Positions 51,723 through 59,910 of a stretch of 64,000 bases of DNA are shown piece by piece. A program made the translations under genes and the position numbers. The notes below the pieces were generated by a model. The model did no database searches and was not told the origin of the DNA. It worked only from the letters and a program-made list of their open reading frames with translations. This DNA is from Muribaculaceae bacterium (GTDB lineage: Bacteria > Bacteroidota > Bacteroidia > Bacteroidales > Muribaculaceae), in assembly GCA_009775265.1 (NCBI GenBank), contig VSPG01000001.1:190978-254977 (forward strand), in the 5' to 3' direction. How positions within the stretch are numbered: the stretch's first letter is position 1; each line of letters opens with the position of its first letter.

Positions 51723-52145
51723 TTAGCCTTCCGTGTCAGCGGATTCGGCAGTTTTTTCTTCCACAAAAGCGGTGATACCGGCAGCCACGAGCTGGTTGTA
51801 CCATGAAAGGGCTTTGCGGATGTCGCTGGTATACACTCTGTCACGGTCGAAATCGGGAAGCACCTTGGCAAAGTACTCGCGGACGTCGTCGTCTGATGCA
51901 AGTGCGTTGATGTCTACGGCTTTTCCGTTTTCGAGTTTGCTTATATTGTTGTATATAGTGTACAGGGGGACATCCTCTTCGGTGGTGTACATTGCAATAT
52001 CGGCCAAAGACATTACTTTGTCACGCATGTATGCCGGACGCCGCTTGCCTGTGGCGAGTTCCTCTACGATGAGCATGTTTTTGCCTTGGCTTACAAGTTT
52101 GTACAGGCCGGGCTTGCCGGATATAGATAATATTCTTTCGTTCAT
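51723..52145 (-). CDS. DUF5606 domain protein
   Basis: 140 residues, no signal peptide. The N-terminal half (about 1-50; ILSISGKPGLYKLVSQGKN, MLIVEELATGKRRPAYMRDK) fits DUF5606, a domain conserved in Bacteroidetes, followed by a helical part (ALASDDDVREYFAKVLPDFDRDRVYTSDIRKALSWYNQL). The tail is acidic. The function is not known. It is the first gene before nfnA and nfnB and is likely cotranscribed with them, which may be coincidental. Confidence 0.8.
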   Translation of the reverse strand: MNERILSISGKPGLYKLVSQGKNMLIVEELATGKRRPAYMRDKVMSLADIAMYTTEEDVPLYTIYNNISKLENGKAVDINALASDDDVREYFAKVLPDFDRDRVYTSDIRKALSWYNQLVAAGITAFVEEKTAESADTEG

Positions 52146-52246
52146 AAGATTTTTAATTAATTTAATTCAAGGTGTAAAATATGTGATATTTTTGCCTGTG
52201 GCGCTAAATTCAACGGCAAAATTAGCACTTTGCCGCGAATTTTCGT

Positions 52247-52254
52247 TAACTTTG
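52247..52254 (+). promoter_or_regulatory. -7 promoter element upstream of the membrane protein gene
   Basis: TAACTTTG matches TAnnTTTG and lies 44 bases before the ATG at 52299. Confidence 0.55.
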
Positions 52255-52298
52255 CATGCTAAATTTGTTTTAAGAGATTGTGTAAGGATTTCAGAACT

Positions 52299-52847
52299 AT
52301 GTCGGCATACCTAAAATACCTCTTTCAATTGATTCTTTCGCCCTCGAGGGGATGGGAGGATCTTTCGCATGACGGTGCCGACCCGGACGAGTTGCTTCGG
52401 CGTGGTTTATATCCGCTTACCGGTATTACGGCTCTGTCGGAGTTTCTTCAGCTGTTCTATTCGCGGTATGCGGGATTCGGCTCGGTTCTACAAGCCGCTA
52501 TCGCCATTTTCTGTGCCTTTTTTGCGGCCATCTTTCTGTCGCGTCTGCTGCTTGACGCATTATTGCCGAAAGTCACGGAAGGTGCTCCGAGCGACCGACG
52601 TACTGCTACGCTCAACATTATGTGTATAGGTCAGATGGAGATTATTGCGATAATAAGCAATTGTATTCCAACCGGACTTACTCTCGTACATTTTCTCCCC
52701 ATATATGCCTTGCTGATTTTTTATAAGGCGTCGCGTTATATGGCGGTGCGTCCCGACAGCGAGATGAACTACCTTGTCATAGGTCTGCTTTCGGTAGTGG
52801 CGATTCCAAAGGTGTTGTATTGGTTGCTGTCGCTGATTCTCGGATAA
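52299..52847 (+). CDS. Membrane protein, Yip1-like
   Basis: 182 residues from the ATG at 52299; an ATG at 52278 would add seven. An amphipathic N-terminus (AYLKYLFQLILSPSRGWEDL) is followed by four or five hydrophobic segments, for instance AIAIFCAFFAAIFLSRLLL and LVIGLLSVVAIPKVLYWLLSLI. The start SPSRGWEDL resembles Yip1/DUF1282-type small membrane proteins. The function is unknown. The gene lies directly ahead of smpB with 5 bases between stop and start, so the two are likely on one transcript. Confidence 0.72.
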   Translation: MSAYLKYLFQLILSPSRGWEDLSHDGADPDELLRRGLYPLTGITALSEFLQLFYSRYAGFGSVLQAAIAIFCAFFAAIFLSRLLLDALLPKVTEGAPSDRRTATLNIMCIGQMEIIAIISNCIPTGLTLVHFLPIYALLIFYKASRYMAVRPDSEMNYLVIGLLSVVAIPKVLYWLLSLILG

Positions 52848-52852
52848 AAAAT

Positions 52853-53314
52853 ATGATGAAAATGAATGCAAAAGACATCAGCATAAAAAACCGGCGCGCC
52901 ACTTATGACTATGCCATAGTCGAAACATTCACGGCAGGTATAGTGCTCACCGGAACGGAAATAAAATCGCTCCGTCAGGGCAAAGGAAGCCTCGTCGACA
53001 CATTCTGTTATGTGGATAACGGCGAGGTATGGGTGAAAAATATGTACATAGCCGAGTATTTTTACGGGACTTATAACAATCATGCCGCTCGACGCGACCG
53101 CAAACTTCTTTTGCAGCGTAAAGAGATACGGCGGCTTGAGAAAGACGGAAAAGAGTCGGGCTTTACTATTGTGCCATTGAAACTGTTCATAAGCGAGCGT
53201 GGCCTTGCAAAACTTGTCATAGGTCTTGCGCGAGGCAAAAAAGAGTACGACAAGCGCCAGAGCATACGCGAACGCGAAGACAAACGCGCCATCGCGAGGA
53301 TGTTCCAAAAATAG
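52853..53314 (+). CDS. smpB: SsrA-binding protein
   Basis: 153 residues from the ATG at 52853; ATG at 52862 is equally close, and the frame is open to 52820 inside the previous gene. Binds tmRNA for rescue of stalled ribosomes. Markers are IKNRRATYDYAIVETFTAGIVLTGTEIKSLR, YIAEYFYGTYNNH and the C-terminal KKEYDKRQSIREREDKRAIAR helix that occupies the mRNA path. No tmRNA gene is recognised in the window. The aspS gene starts 33 bases later. Confidence 0.95.
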   Translation: MMKMNAKDISIKNRRATYDYAIVETFTAGIVLTGTEIKSLRQGKGSLVDTFCYVDNGEVWVKNMYIAEYFYGTYNNHAARRDRKLLLQRKEIRRLEKDGKESGFTIVPLKLFISERGLAKLVIGLARGKKEYDKRQSIREREDKRAIARMFQK

Positions 53315-53347
53315 AAAAAAGAAAAACATAAAAACAGATATATAACA

Positions 53348-55105
53348 ATGTATAGGACTAAAACATGCGGCGAACTGCGTCTCAGCGATGTCGGTAGCCA
53401 TGTGACACTTGCCGGTTGGGTGCAGCGCATCCGCAAAATGGGTGCTATGACATTCGTCGATTTGCGTGACAGATATGGTTTGACTCAAATTGTGTTCAAT
53501 GTAGAGAACGATGCGGCTCTCACCGAAGCAGCCAATCATCTTGGACGCGAATACGTGATTCAGATAAGTGGTACGGTTGCCGAACGCACATCGAAAAACC
53601 CACATTTGCCCACCGGTGATATTGAAATCGTCGCAGACGAACTCCGTGTGCTGAATGCAAGCGAAGTGCCGCCTTTTACCATAGAAGATGACACCGATGG
53701 CGGCGACGACCTCCGTATGCGTTATCGTTATCTTGATTTGCGCCGCGCTCCTGTACGCTGTAATATCGAATTGCGTCACCGCATGACGATGGAGGTGCGT
53801 CGCTACCTTGACAGCAAAGGATTCCTTGAAATCGAGACACCGATGCTTGTGGGCTCAACACCGGAAGGCGCGCGTGATTTTGTGGTGCCTTCGCGCATGA
53901 ACCCCGGCCAGTTCTATGCTCTCCCCCAAAGCCCGCAGACTCTTAAGCAGCTGCTGATGGTGAGCGGCATGGACCGTTATTTCCAGATAGTGAAGTGTTT
54001 CCGAGACGAAGACTTGCGTGCCGACAGGCAACCTGAATTTACGCAGATAGACTGCGAAATGAGTTTTGTGGAACAGGACGACATCATCAACCTTTTTGAA
54101 GGTATGGCAAAGCACCTGTTCAAGGAACTGCGCGGTGTGGAGCTTACTGAGCCTTTTGTCCGCATGCCATGGGCTGATGCCATGAAATATTATGGCAGTG
54201 ACAAACCGGACCTGCGTTTTGATATGCGCTTTGTCGAGTTGATGGATGTACTCAAGGGACACGGATTCGGAGTGTTTGACAACGCCGCCTATATAGGAGG
54301 TATCTGTGCCAAAGAGGCTGCAAGCTACACGCGAAAGCAGCTTGATGAGCTCACGGATTACGTGAAACGTCCGCAAATTGGCGCCAAGGGCATGGTTTAT
54401 GCTCGTGTGGAAGCCGACGGCAATGTGAAAAGTAGCGTTGACAAGTTCTATTCTCAGGAAACCCTGCAAGAATTGCGCAAAGCTATGAATGCAGAACCCG
54501 GAGACCTCATCCTCATATTGAGTGGAGATGATGTGATGCGCACCCGCAAACAGCTTTGCGAACTGCGTCTTGAAATGGGCCGACGCCTCGGCCTTCGCGA
54601 CAAAAACAAGTTTGCGTGTCTTTGGGTGGTTGATTTTCCGATGTTTGAATGGAGTGAGGAAGAACAGCGCCTGATGGCTATGCACCATCCGTTCACTCAT
54701 CCCAAAGACGAAGACATCGCACTGCTCGACACGGATCCTGCAGCTGTACGCGCCGACGCCTATGATATGGTAATCAACGGAGTGGAAGTTGGCGGAGGCT
54801 CTATCCGTATACATGACAGCGCACTTCAGGCTAAGATGTTCGAGATTCTCGGCTTTACCCCTGAAAAGGCTCAGGAACAGTTCGGATTCCTTATGAATGC
54901 GTTCAAGTTCGGAGCGCCTCCTCATGGAGGACTTGCATACGGCCTTGACAGATGGGTTTCGCTTTTTGCCGGCCTTGACAGCATACGCGACTGCATCGCA
55001 TTCCCGAAAAACAACAGCGGCCGAGATGTGATGCTCGACGCCCCTGCGGCATTGGATCCCAAACAGCTCGATGAACTGCAACTTGCAATTGTCAATATTG
55101 AATAA
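53348..55105 (+). CDS. aspS: Aspartyl-tRNA synthetase
   Basis: 585 residues, the standard bacterial length. OB-fold anticodon domain at 1-105 (VTLAGWVQRIRKMGAMTFVDLRDR), class II motif 2 in FRDEDLRADRQPEFTQIDCEMSF, and motif 3 at AYGLDRWVSLFAGLDSIRD. The bacterial insertion domain (about 285-420) is present. Charges tRNA-Asp, possibly also tRNA-Asn in organisms without AsnRS; this cannot be judged here. The smpB gene lies 33 bases upstream and the NIF3 gene 13 bases downstream. Confidence 0.97.
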   Translation: MYRTKTCGELRLSDVGSHVTLAGWVQRIRKMGAMTFVDLRDRYGLTQIVFNVENDAALTEAANHLGREYVIQISGTVAERTSKNPHLPTGDIEIVADELRVLNASEVPPFTIEDDTDGGDDLRMRYRYLDLRRAPVRCNIELRHRMTMEVRRYLDSKGFLEIETPMLVGSTPEGARDFVVPSRMNPGQFYALPQSPQTLKQLLMVSGMDRYFQIVKCFRDEDLRADRQPEFTQIDCEMSFVEQDDIINLFEGMAKHLFKELRGVELTEPFVRMPWADAMKYYGSDKPDLRFDMRFVELMDVLKGHGFGVFDNAAYIGGICAKEAASYTRKQLDELTDYVKRPQIGAKGMVYARVEADGNVKSSVDKFYSQETLQELRKAMNAEPGDLILILSGDDVMRTRKQLCELRLEMGRRLGLRDKNKFACLWVVDFPMFEWSEEEQRLMAMHHPFTHPKDEDIALLDTDPAAVRADAYDMVINGVEVGGGSIRIHDSALQAKMFEILGFTPEKAQEQFGFLMNAFKFGAPPHGGLAYGLDRWVSLFAGLDSIRDCIAFPKNNSGRDVMLDAPAALDPKQLDELQLAIVNIE

Positions 55106-55118
55106 GGAGGCGTAACGC

Positions 55119-56204
55119 ATGCTGATTAAGCATATCATATCCGCTATTGAGGAATTTGCCCCTCTTGCTTTGCAGGAAAAGTGGGATAATACCGGCCTTC
55201 AAGTAGGAGACCCGTCGGCCGAATGCAGCGGAGTGCTGCTATGTCTCGATGTGTCGGAAAGTGTAGTTGCCGAAGCTGTGGAGCGCGGTTGCAACCTTGT
55301 GGTGTCACATCATCCGCTGCTCTTTCGCGGTTTGAAAAGAATAACCGGTGCAACTCCGTCCGAACGATGTGTGCTTGCCGCTATAAAATCCGGTGTTGCA
55401 ATATACAGCAGTCATACTGCGCTTGACAGTGCGGTAAGAGGGGTGAGCCATGCGATAGCGCAGAGTATCGGGGCGAAAGTAGAACGAGTGCTTCATCCTT
55501 CCGAGAACGGCCCTTTGAAACTTGTTGTGTACACTCCTCGCCATTTGGCTGAGGATGTGCGCGCAGCCATAGCCGATGCTGCGGATGAATTCGGTGGCGG
55601 TGTGCCGGTAGTTGCGGCAGATGCGGTTAAAACCGAAAGCACCCGAACTGAGGATGCCGATGGTGTTCCAATGCTTGAATTGAACCATACACCATATGCT
55701 TCGCTTAGCATGACAATTTCGTCAGAACGTAGGCGTGAAGTGGAATCCGTATTGTCCGGTATGGGCGACGAAATAACGTATCAGTTTATACGACTCTCTG
55801 AATCGGATTCTCGGACCGGCCTCGGGGTAGTAGCACGTTTCGATAAACCGATTGCTCTTGATGCTTTTATGGATAGAGTGAAAAGCGCATGTGGTGCGGA
55901 CGTGCTCCGATGCAGCGAATTGCCGTTTCCCGATGCGGAGGTTCAGCGCGTAGCTGTGTGCGGCGGTTCAGGGGGCGAGTTTATTCCTGATGCAGTGCGT
56001 GCCGGCGCAGACGCATACATAACCGCTGATGTGCGTTACCATGACTTTGCCGAATGGGGCGATAGAATCTTAATTGTAGATGCAGGGCATTACGAGACCG
56101 AAAGTTGCACAAAAACGCTTTTTATGCAACTTATTAAAGAAAAATTCGCTAACTTTGCAGTCTATATTTCAGCAACAGAAAAGAATCCAATAAACTACTT
56201 GTAA
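55119..56204 (+). CDS. NIF3-like dinuclear metal protein
   Basis: 361 residues. Histidine and acidic metal ligands are seen in VVSHHPLLFRGLKR and YSSHTALDSAVRG near the start, and in TADVRYHDFAEW and VDAGHYETE near the end. Between them (about 130-240) is the PII-like insert of the longer YqfO type (KLVVYTPRHLAEDVRAAIAD). The family forms hexameric rings with two metal ions; some members were proposed as GTP cyclohydrolase type, but the activity is not settled. The neighbouring gene is the zinc-ribbon coiled-coil protein 5 bases downstream, a pairing I recall in other bacteria. Confidence 0.92.
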   Translation: MLIKHIISAIEEFAPLALQEKWDNTGLQVGDPSAECSGVLLCLDVSESVVAEAVERGCNLVVSHHPLLFRGLKRITGATPSERCVLAAIKSGVAIYSSHTALDSAVRGVSHAIAQSIGAKVERVLHPSENGPLKLVVYTPRHLAEDVRAAIADAADEFGGGVPVVAADAVKTESTRTEDADGVPMLELNHTPYASLSMTISSERRREVESVLSGMGDEITYQFIRLSESDSRTGLGVVARFDKPIALDAFMDRVKSACGADVLRCSELPFPDAEVQRVAVCGGSGGEFIPDAVRAGADAYITADVRYHDFAEWGDRILIVDAGHYETESCTKTLFMQLIKEKFANFAVYISATEKNPINYL

Positions 56205-56209
56205 AGCAT

Positions 56210-56977
56210 ATGGCCACCGAAAAGAAAAACGAAGCCGGCCTCAGCGTGGAATCACGTCTGAAATCTCTCTACGAGCTTCAGACCATACTCTCTGAGATAG
56301 ACCGAATCAAGACAATACGCGGCGAACTGCCGTTAGAGGTCAAAGACCTTGAAGACAGTCTCGCAGGCCTGCACACCCGCATAGAAAACTTCAACCGCGA
56401 CATCGATGGTCTCAAACATGATGTGGCAGCGGAACAAGAGAAGATACGCAGCTGCCAGGTGCTTATCGACCGTTACAAGGAACAGCTCGACAATGTACGT
56501 AACAACCGCGAATTCGACCTCCTTACAAAAGAAGTGGAGTTTCAGACTCTTGAAATCGAGTTGGCGGAAAAGCATATCGACGACCATCGCCGTGCCATTG
56601 AAATAAAAAGTGCTGAAATAGCAGCCACGGAAGAAAAGTCTCACGACCAGGCCCACATATTGGAAGAGAAAAAAGCGGAGCTTGATGAAATAATCAGTGA
56701 GACACGACAGGACGAAGAAACCCTTCGTGAAAAAGCAAAATCACTCGAACCGCGTATCGACGAGCGTACTCTTGCCGCATTCAAGCGCATCCGTAAGAAC
56801 GCCCGAAACGGCCTTGGAATAGTTTATGTGCAGCGTAATGCTTGCGGAGGTTGCTTTAACCGTATCCCGCCTCAGAAGCAGATGGAAATCAAACTGCACA
56901 AGAAAGTGATAGTATGTGAATATTGCGGACGTATCATGATTGACCCTCTTCTTGCAGGCATTGAAGATGTCCAGTAA
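56210..56977 (+). CDS. Coiled-coil zinc-ribbon protein (CdsZ/DUF164 type)
   Basis: 255 residues. Residues about 15-190 form one long coiled coil with heptad-like content (LYELQTILSEIDRIKTIRGE, ALAEKHIDDHRRAIEIKSAEI style). The C-terminus has a zinc ribbon: CGGC at about 210 and CEYC about 25 residues later, with IPPQKQMEIKLHKKVIVC between. Members of this family act as helper or regulatory factors, and the Helicobacter and Chlamydia forms are known as CdsZ-like. It sits between the NIF3 gene and a terminator. Confidence 0.88.
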   Translation: MATEKKNEAGLSVESRLKSLYELQTILSEIDRIKTIRGELPLEVKDLEDSLAGLHTRIENFNRDIDGLKHDVAAEQEKIRSCQVLIDRYKEQLDNVRNNREFDLLTKEVEFQTLEIELAEKHIDDHRRAIEIKSAEIAATEEKSHDQAHILEEKKAELDEIISETRQDEETLREKAKSLEPRIDERTLAAFKRIRKNARNGLGIVYVQRNACGGCFNRIPPQKQMEIKLHKKVIVCEYCGRIMIDPLLAGIEDVQ

Positions 56978-56997
56978 CAGACTTAATTGAAATATCA

Positions 56998-57039
56998 AGG
57001 CAGCACCGCGATTTTAAAGCGGTGCTGCCTGCTTTTTTT
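56998..57039 (+). terminator. Terminator after the zinc-ribbon gene
   Basis: A 12-bp GC-rich stem (56998-57009 with 57019-57030) with a 9-base loop, then GCTTTTTTT. A textbook intrinsic terminator on the + strand. Confidence 0.9.
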
Positions 57040-57060
57040 GCGCGTTTCGGTAAAAATGCG

Positions 57061-57068
57061 TAATTTTG
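57061..57068 (+). promoter_or_regulatory. -7 promoter element of gltX
   Basis: TAATTTTG matches TAnnTTTG, 43 bases before the ATG at 57112 and just after the preceding terminator. Confidence 0.65.
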
Positions 57069-57111
57069 CCGATATTAAATAACCAGATAATAAACCACTC
57101 GTATATAATAT

Positions 57112-58644
57112 ATGGAACGTGAAGTCCGCGTGAGATTTGCCCCTTCGCCCACTGGTCCGCTGCATATCGGCGGTGTGCGTACAGCACTCTACAACTATCT
57201 TTTTGCGCGCCGTCATGGCGGTAAAATGATTCTGCGTATCGAAGATACCGATTCTCAGCGTTTTGTGCCGGGAGCAGAGGAGTATATCAACGAAGCTCTT
57301 GAATGGTTGGGCATAGGCATCGATGAAGGTGTGCGAGAGGGTGGAGAATACGGCCCGTACAAGCAGAGTGAGCGTCGCGACATCTATCGCAGATACGTAA
57401 AACAGCTTATTGATGCCGGCAAGGCTTATTACGCGTTTGACACACCTGGCGAACTTGAGGCTAAGCGTGCCCAGGTAGCCAATTTCCAATATGATGCATC
57501 TACCCGTGGCGGCATGCGCAATTCGCTCGCGATGCCCGAACAGGAAGTGAAAGCGTTGCTTGATGCGGGAACGCCGTATGTTGTCCGGTTCCTGATAGAA
57601 CCGGGACGCGACGTGGTTGTAGACGACCTTATCCGTGGAAAGGTTGTGATTAAAAGTGACATCCTTGACGATAAAGTGCTGTATAAGAGCGCCGATGACC
57701 TTCCTACATACCATTTGGCCAATATCGTTGACGACCATCTCATGCTTGTATCGCATGTGATAAGAGGCGAAGAATGGCTTCCGTCAGCTCCTTTGCATGT
57801 GCTGCTATACGAGGCTTTTGGATGGACCGACACTATGCCGAGTTTTGTGCATCTGCCTTTGCTGCTAAAACCCGACGGGAAAGGTAAACTGAGCAAGCGC
57901 GACGGCGACCGTCTCGGATTTCCTGTCTTTCCGTTGGAGTGGCGTGACCCGAAAAGCGGTAATATTTCTTCCGGCTATCGCGAAAGCGGATACCTGCCGG
58001 AGGCCGTGGTGAATTTCCTTGCCCTTCTCGGGTGGAATCCGGGAGATGATACGGAGGTGATGTCTATGGAAGAATTGATTTCCAAATTCTCTTTCGAGCA
58101 TTGCTCAAAAAGCGGCGCAAAATTCGCTTTTGAAAAAGGAAAATGGTTTAATCACACTTACCTTCAGGCAATATCTGATGCAGACCTTGCAGAATTGTTC
58201 AAGCCTGTGCTGTTGGCGAATGGAGTGAATCCCGCCGACTTTTCCGATGATTATATAAGCCGTGCTGTAGGCATGGTAAAAAGCCGTATCAATTTTGTAA
58301 GTGAACTTTGGGGCCATGCTCGCTTTTTCTTTGTCGAGCCGGAAGCATATGAAGCGAAAGCCGTAAAAAAACGTTGGACTGCGGAGACGCCAGCCATTAT
58401 GGCTGAACTGATCGAAGTACTGAAGGGCTTGGACGATTTTTCTTCAAAAGCAGCCGAACCTGTTGTGCTCGGATGGATTGCAGAAAATGGGTATCATCTC
58501 GGCAATGTGATGAATGCGTTCCGCCTTGCTGTCGTAGGAGAATGTAAGGGGCCGCATATGTTCGACATTTCCGAACTTATTGGGTGCGACGCCACCGTGG
58601 CGCGCATCGCCAAAGCAATTGAACGCATCCGGATTTCTGAATGA
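57112..58644 (+). CDS. gltX: Glutamyl-tRNA synthetase
   Basis: 510 residues. Class I HIGH region at about 9-30 (FAPSPTGPLHIGGVRTALYNYL) and KMSKS equivalent KLSKRDGDRLGFP at about 260. MILRIEDTDSQRF and the C-terminal anticodon helices are typical. The final domain is a little longer than in E. coli. As GlnS is also in the window, GltX probably charges only tRNA-Glu. The stop codon overlaps the waaA start (ATGA at 58641-58644), so the two are coupled. Confidence 0.97.
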   Translation: MEREVRVRFAPSPTGPLHIGGVRTALYNYLFARRHGGKMILRIEDTDSQRFVPGAEEYINEALEWLGIGIDEGVREGGEYGPYKQSERRDIYRRYVKQLIDAGKAYYAFDTPGELEAKRAQVANFQYDASTRGGMRNSLAMPEQEVKALLDAGTPYVVRFLIEPGRDVVVDDLIRGKVVIKSDILDDKVLYKSADDLPTYHLANIVDDHLMLVSHVIRGEEWLPSAPLHVLLYEAFGWTDTMPSFVHLPLLLKPDGKGKLSKRDGDRLGFPVFPLEWRDPKSGNISSGYRESGYLPEAVVNFLALLGWNPGDDTEVMSMEELISKFSFEHCSKSGAKFAFEKGKWFNHTYLQAISDADLAELFKPVLLANGVNPADFSDDYISRAVGMVKSRINFVSELWGHARFFFVEPEAYEAKAVKKRWTAETPAIMAELIEVLKGLDDFSSKAAEPVVLGWIAENGYHLGNVMNAFRLAVVGECKGPHMFDISELIGCDATVARIAKAIERIRISE

Positions 58645-59882
58645 CTCCGATTTACAACGCCGGAATAAGTCTTTATCGTTTAGCCGCTAAATTGGCGGCT
58701 AAACGTTCAAATAAAGTCGCGTCCATGCTTGATGGACAGCAGGCCACGATGCGCCGTATTGGCGAAGAATGCAGGCGTATAGCTCCCGATGGTTATGACC
58801 TGTGGGTGCATGCCGCTTCGCTTGGGGAGTTTGAGCAGGGGCGTCCGCTCATGGAACGTTTTCGACGCGAACACCCGGAGGCCAAAATCTTGTTGTCGTT
58901 TTTTTCTCCGTCGGGATATGAAGTGCGCAAAAATTATGCGGTGGCAGATACCGTCTTGTATCTGCCTTTTGACAGGCCTTCCGATGTAAAATACTTTGTG
59001 AACTCGGTAAAGCCTCGGGTGGCTGTTTTTGTAAAATATGAATTTTGGGGGAACTACATAACGGCGTTGAAGCATTTTGGTACCCGTGTGTACTTGATTT
59101 CCGCCATATTCCGTACTAAACAGATTTTTTTCCGGCCATGGGGCTTTGAATTCCGCAGAATTCTTCGAAGCTATGAACATATATATGTCCAAGACGAGAA
59201 CTCAGCGAAATTGCTTTCCGGAATAGGGATAAACAATGTCACAGTCGCCGGCGACACCCGTTTCGACAGAGTAAGGGACATATCGGCTGCCCGTTGCGAA
59301 CTTCCTGAAATGGAAGCATTTTGCTCGGATAGCGAATTTACGCTTGTGGCCGGTAGCAGCTGGCCTCGTGACGAGGACGTATATATTGATTGGCTTCACA
59401 AGCATCCTGAAGCAAAAGCCATTTGTGCGCCTCATGAATTCGATTCAGGACGTCTGAAATCCTTGCTTCAGCGTTTTGGCGATGGTGCGATGCTTTATTC
59501 AAGGTTCGTTACGGAAAAACCGATTCCGTCATCTGTCAAATACCTTATAGTTGATTGTTTCGGACTGCTTGGCAGCCTTTACCGGTATGGTGACGCTGCC
59601 ATTATAGGCGGTGGGTTCGGTGCGGGAATACACAACTTGAATGAAGCCGCAGTTTATGGTATTCCTGTAATTTTCGGCCCCAAACATCATAAATTCAAGG
59701 AAGCGTCGGACCTTATAGCTTGTGGTGGCGGTTTCTGCATAAACGATGCATCGTCCGGAGGTGCTGTGCTTGATTGTTTGCTGGCAGATGATGAAGCAAG
59801 GAGTAGGGCGGGTAAAGCTGCCGGAGATTATATTTCCGATAGCATCGGAGCCACAGATATAATATATAGTGATATTTTCTGA
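58641..59882 (+). CDS. waaA: 3-Deoxy-D-manno-octulosonate transferase
   Basis: 413 residues of family GT30. Adds Kdo to the lipid A precursor at the inner membrane. Key parts: VHAASLGEFEQGRPLME with the catalytic Glu at about 61, ILLSFFSPSGYEVRKNY, LYLPFDRPSDVKYFVNSVKP, KYEFWGNYI, and the C-terminal GGGFGAGIHNLNEAAVYGIPV. Its presence shows that the organism makes Kdo-lipid A. It is coupled to gltX and followed 28 bases later by the ArgC-like gene. Confidence 0.95.
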   Translation: MTPIYNAGISLYRLAAKLAAKRSNKVASMLDGQQATMRRIGEECRRIAPDGYDLWVHAASLGEFEQGRPLMERFRREHPEAKILLSFFSPSGYEVRKNYAVADTVLYLPFDRPSDVKYFVNSVKPRVAVFVKYEFWGNYITALKHFGTRVYLISAIFRTKQIFFRPWGFEFRRILRSYEHIYVQDENSAKLLSGIGINNVTVAGDTRFDRVRDISAARCELPEMEAFCSDSEFTLVAGSSWPRDEDVYIDWLHKHPEAKAICAPHEFDSGRLKSLLQRFGDGAMLYSRFVTEKPIPSSVKYLIVDCFGLLGSLYRYGDAAIIGGGFGAGIHNLNEAAVYGIPVIFGPKHHKFKEASDLIACGGGFCINDASSGGAVLDCLLADDEARSRAGKAAGDYISDSIGATDIIYSDIF

Positions 59883-59910
59883 CTACTAACCACGCATATA
59901 TCCAATAAAT

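Noticed and set aside
53855..55138. Antisense open frame of 427 codons over aspS
   Set aside because: Same reason: a codon-bias shadow of a certain gene, with no promoter or family match.
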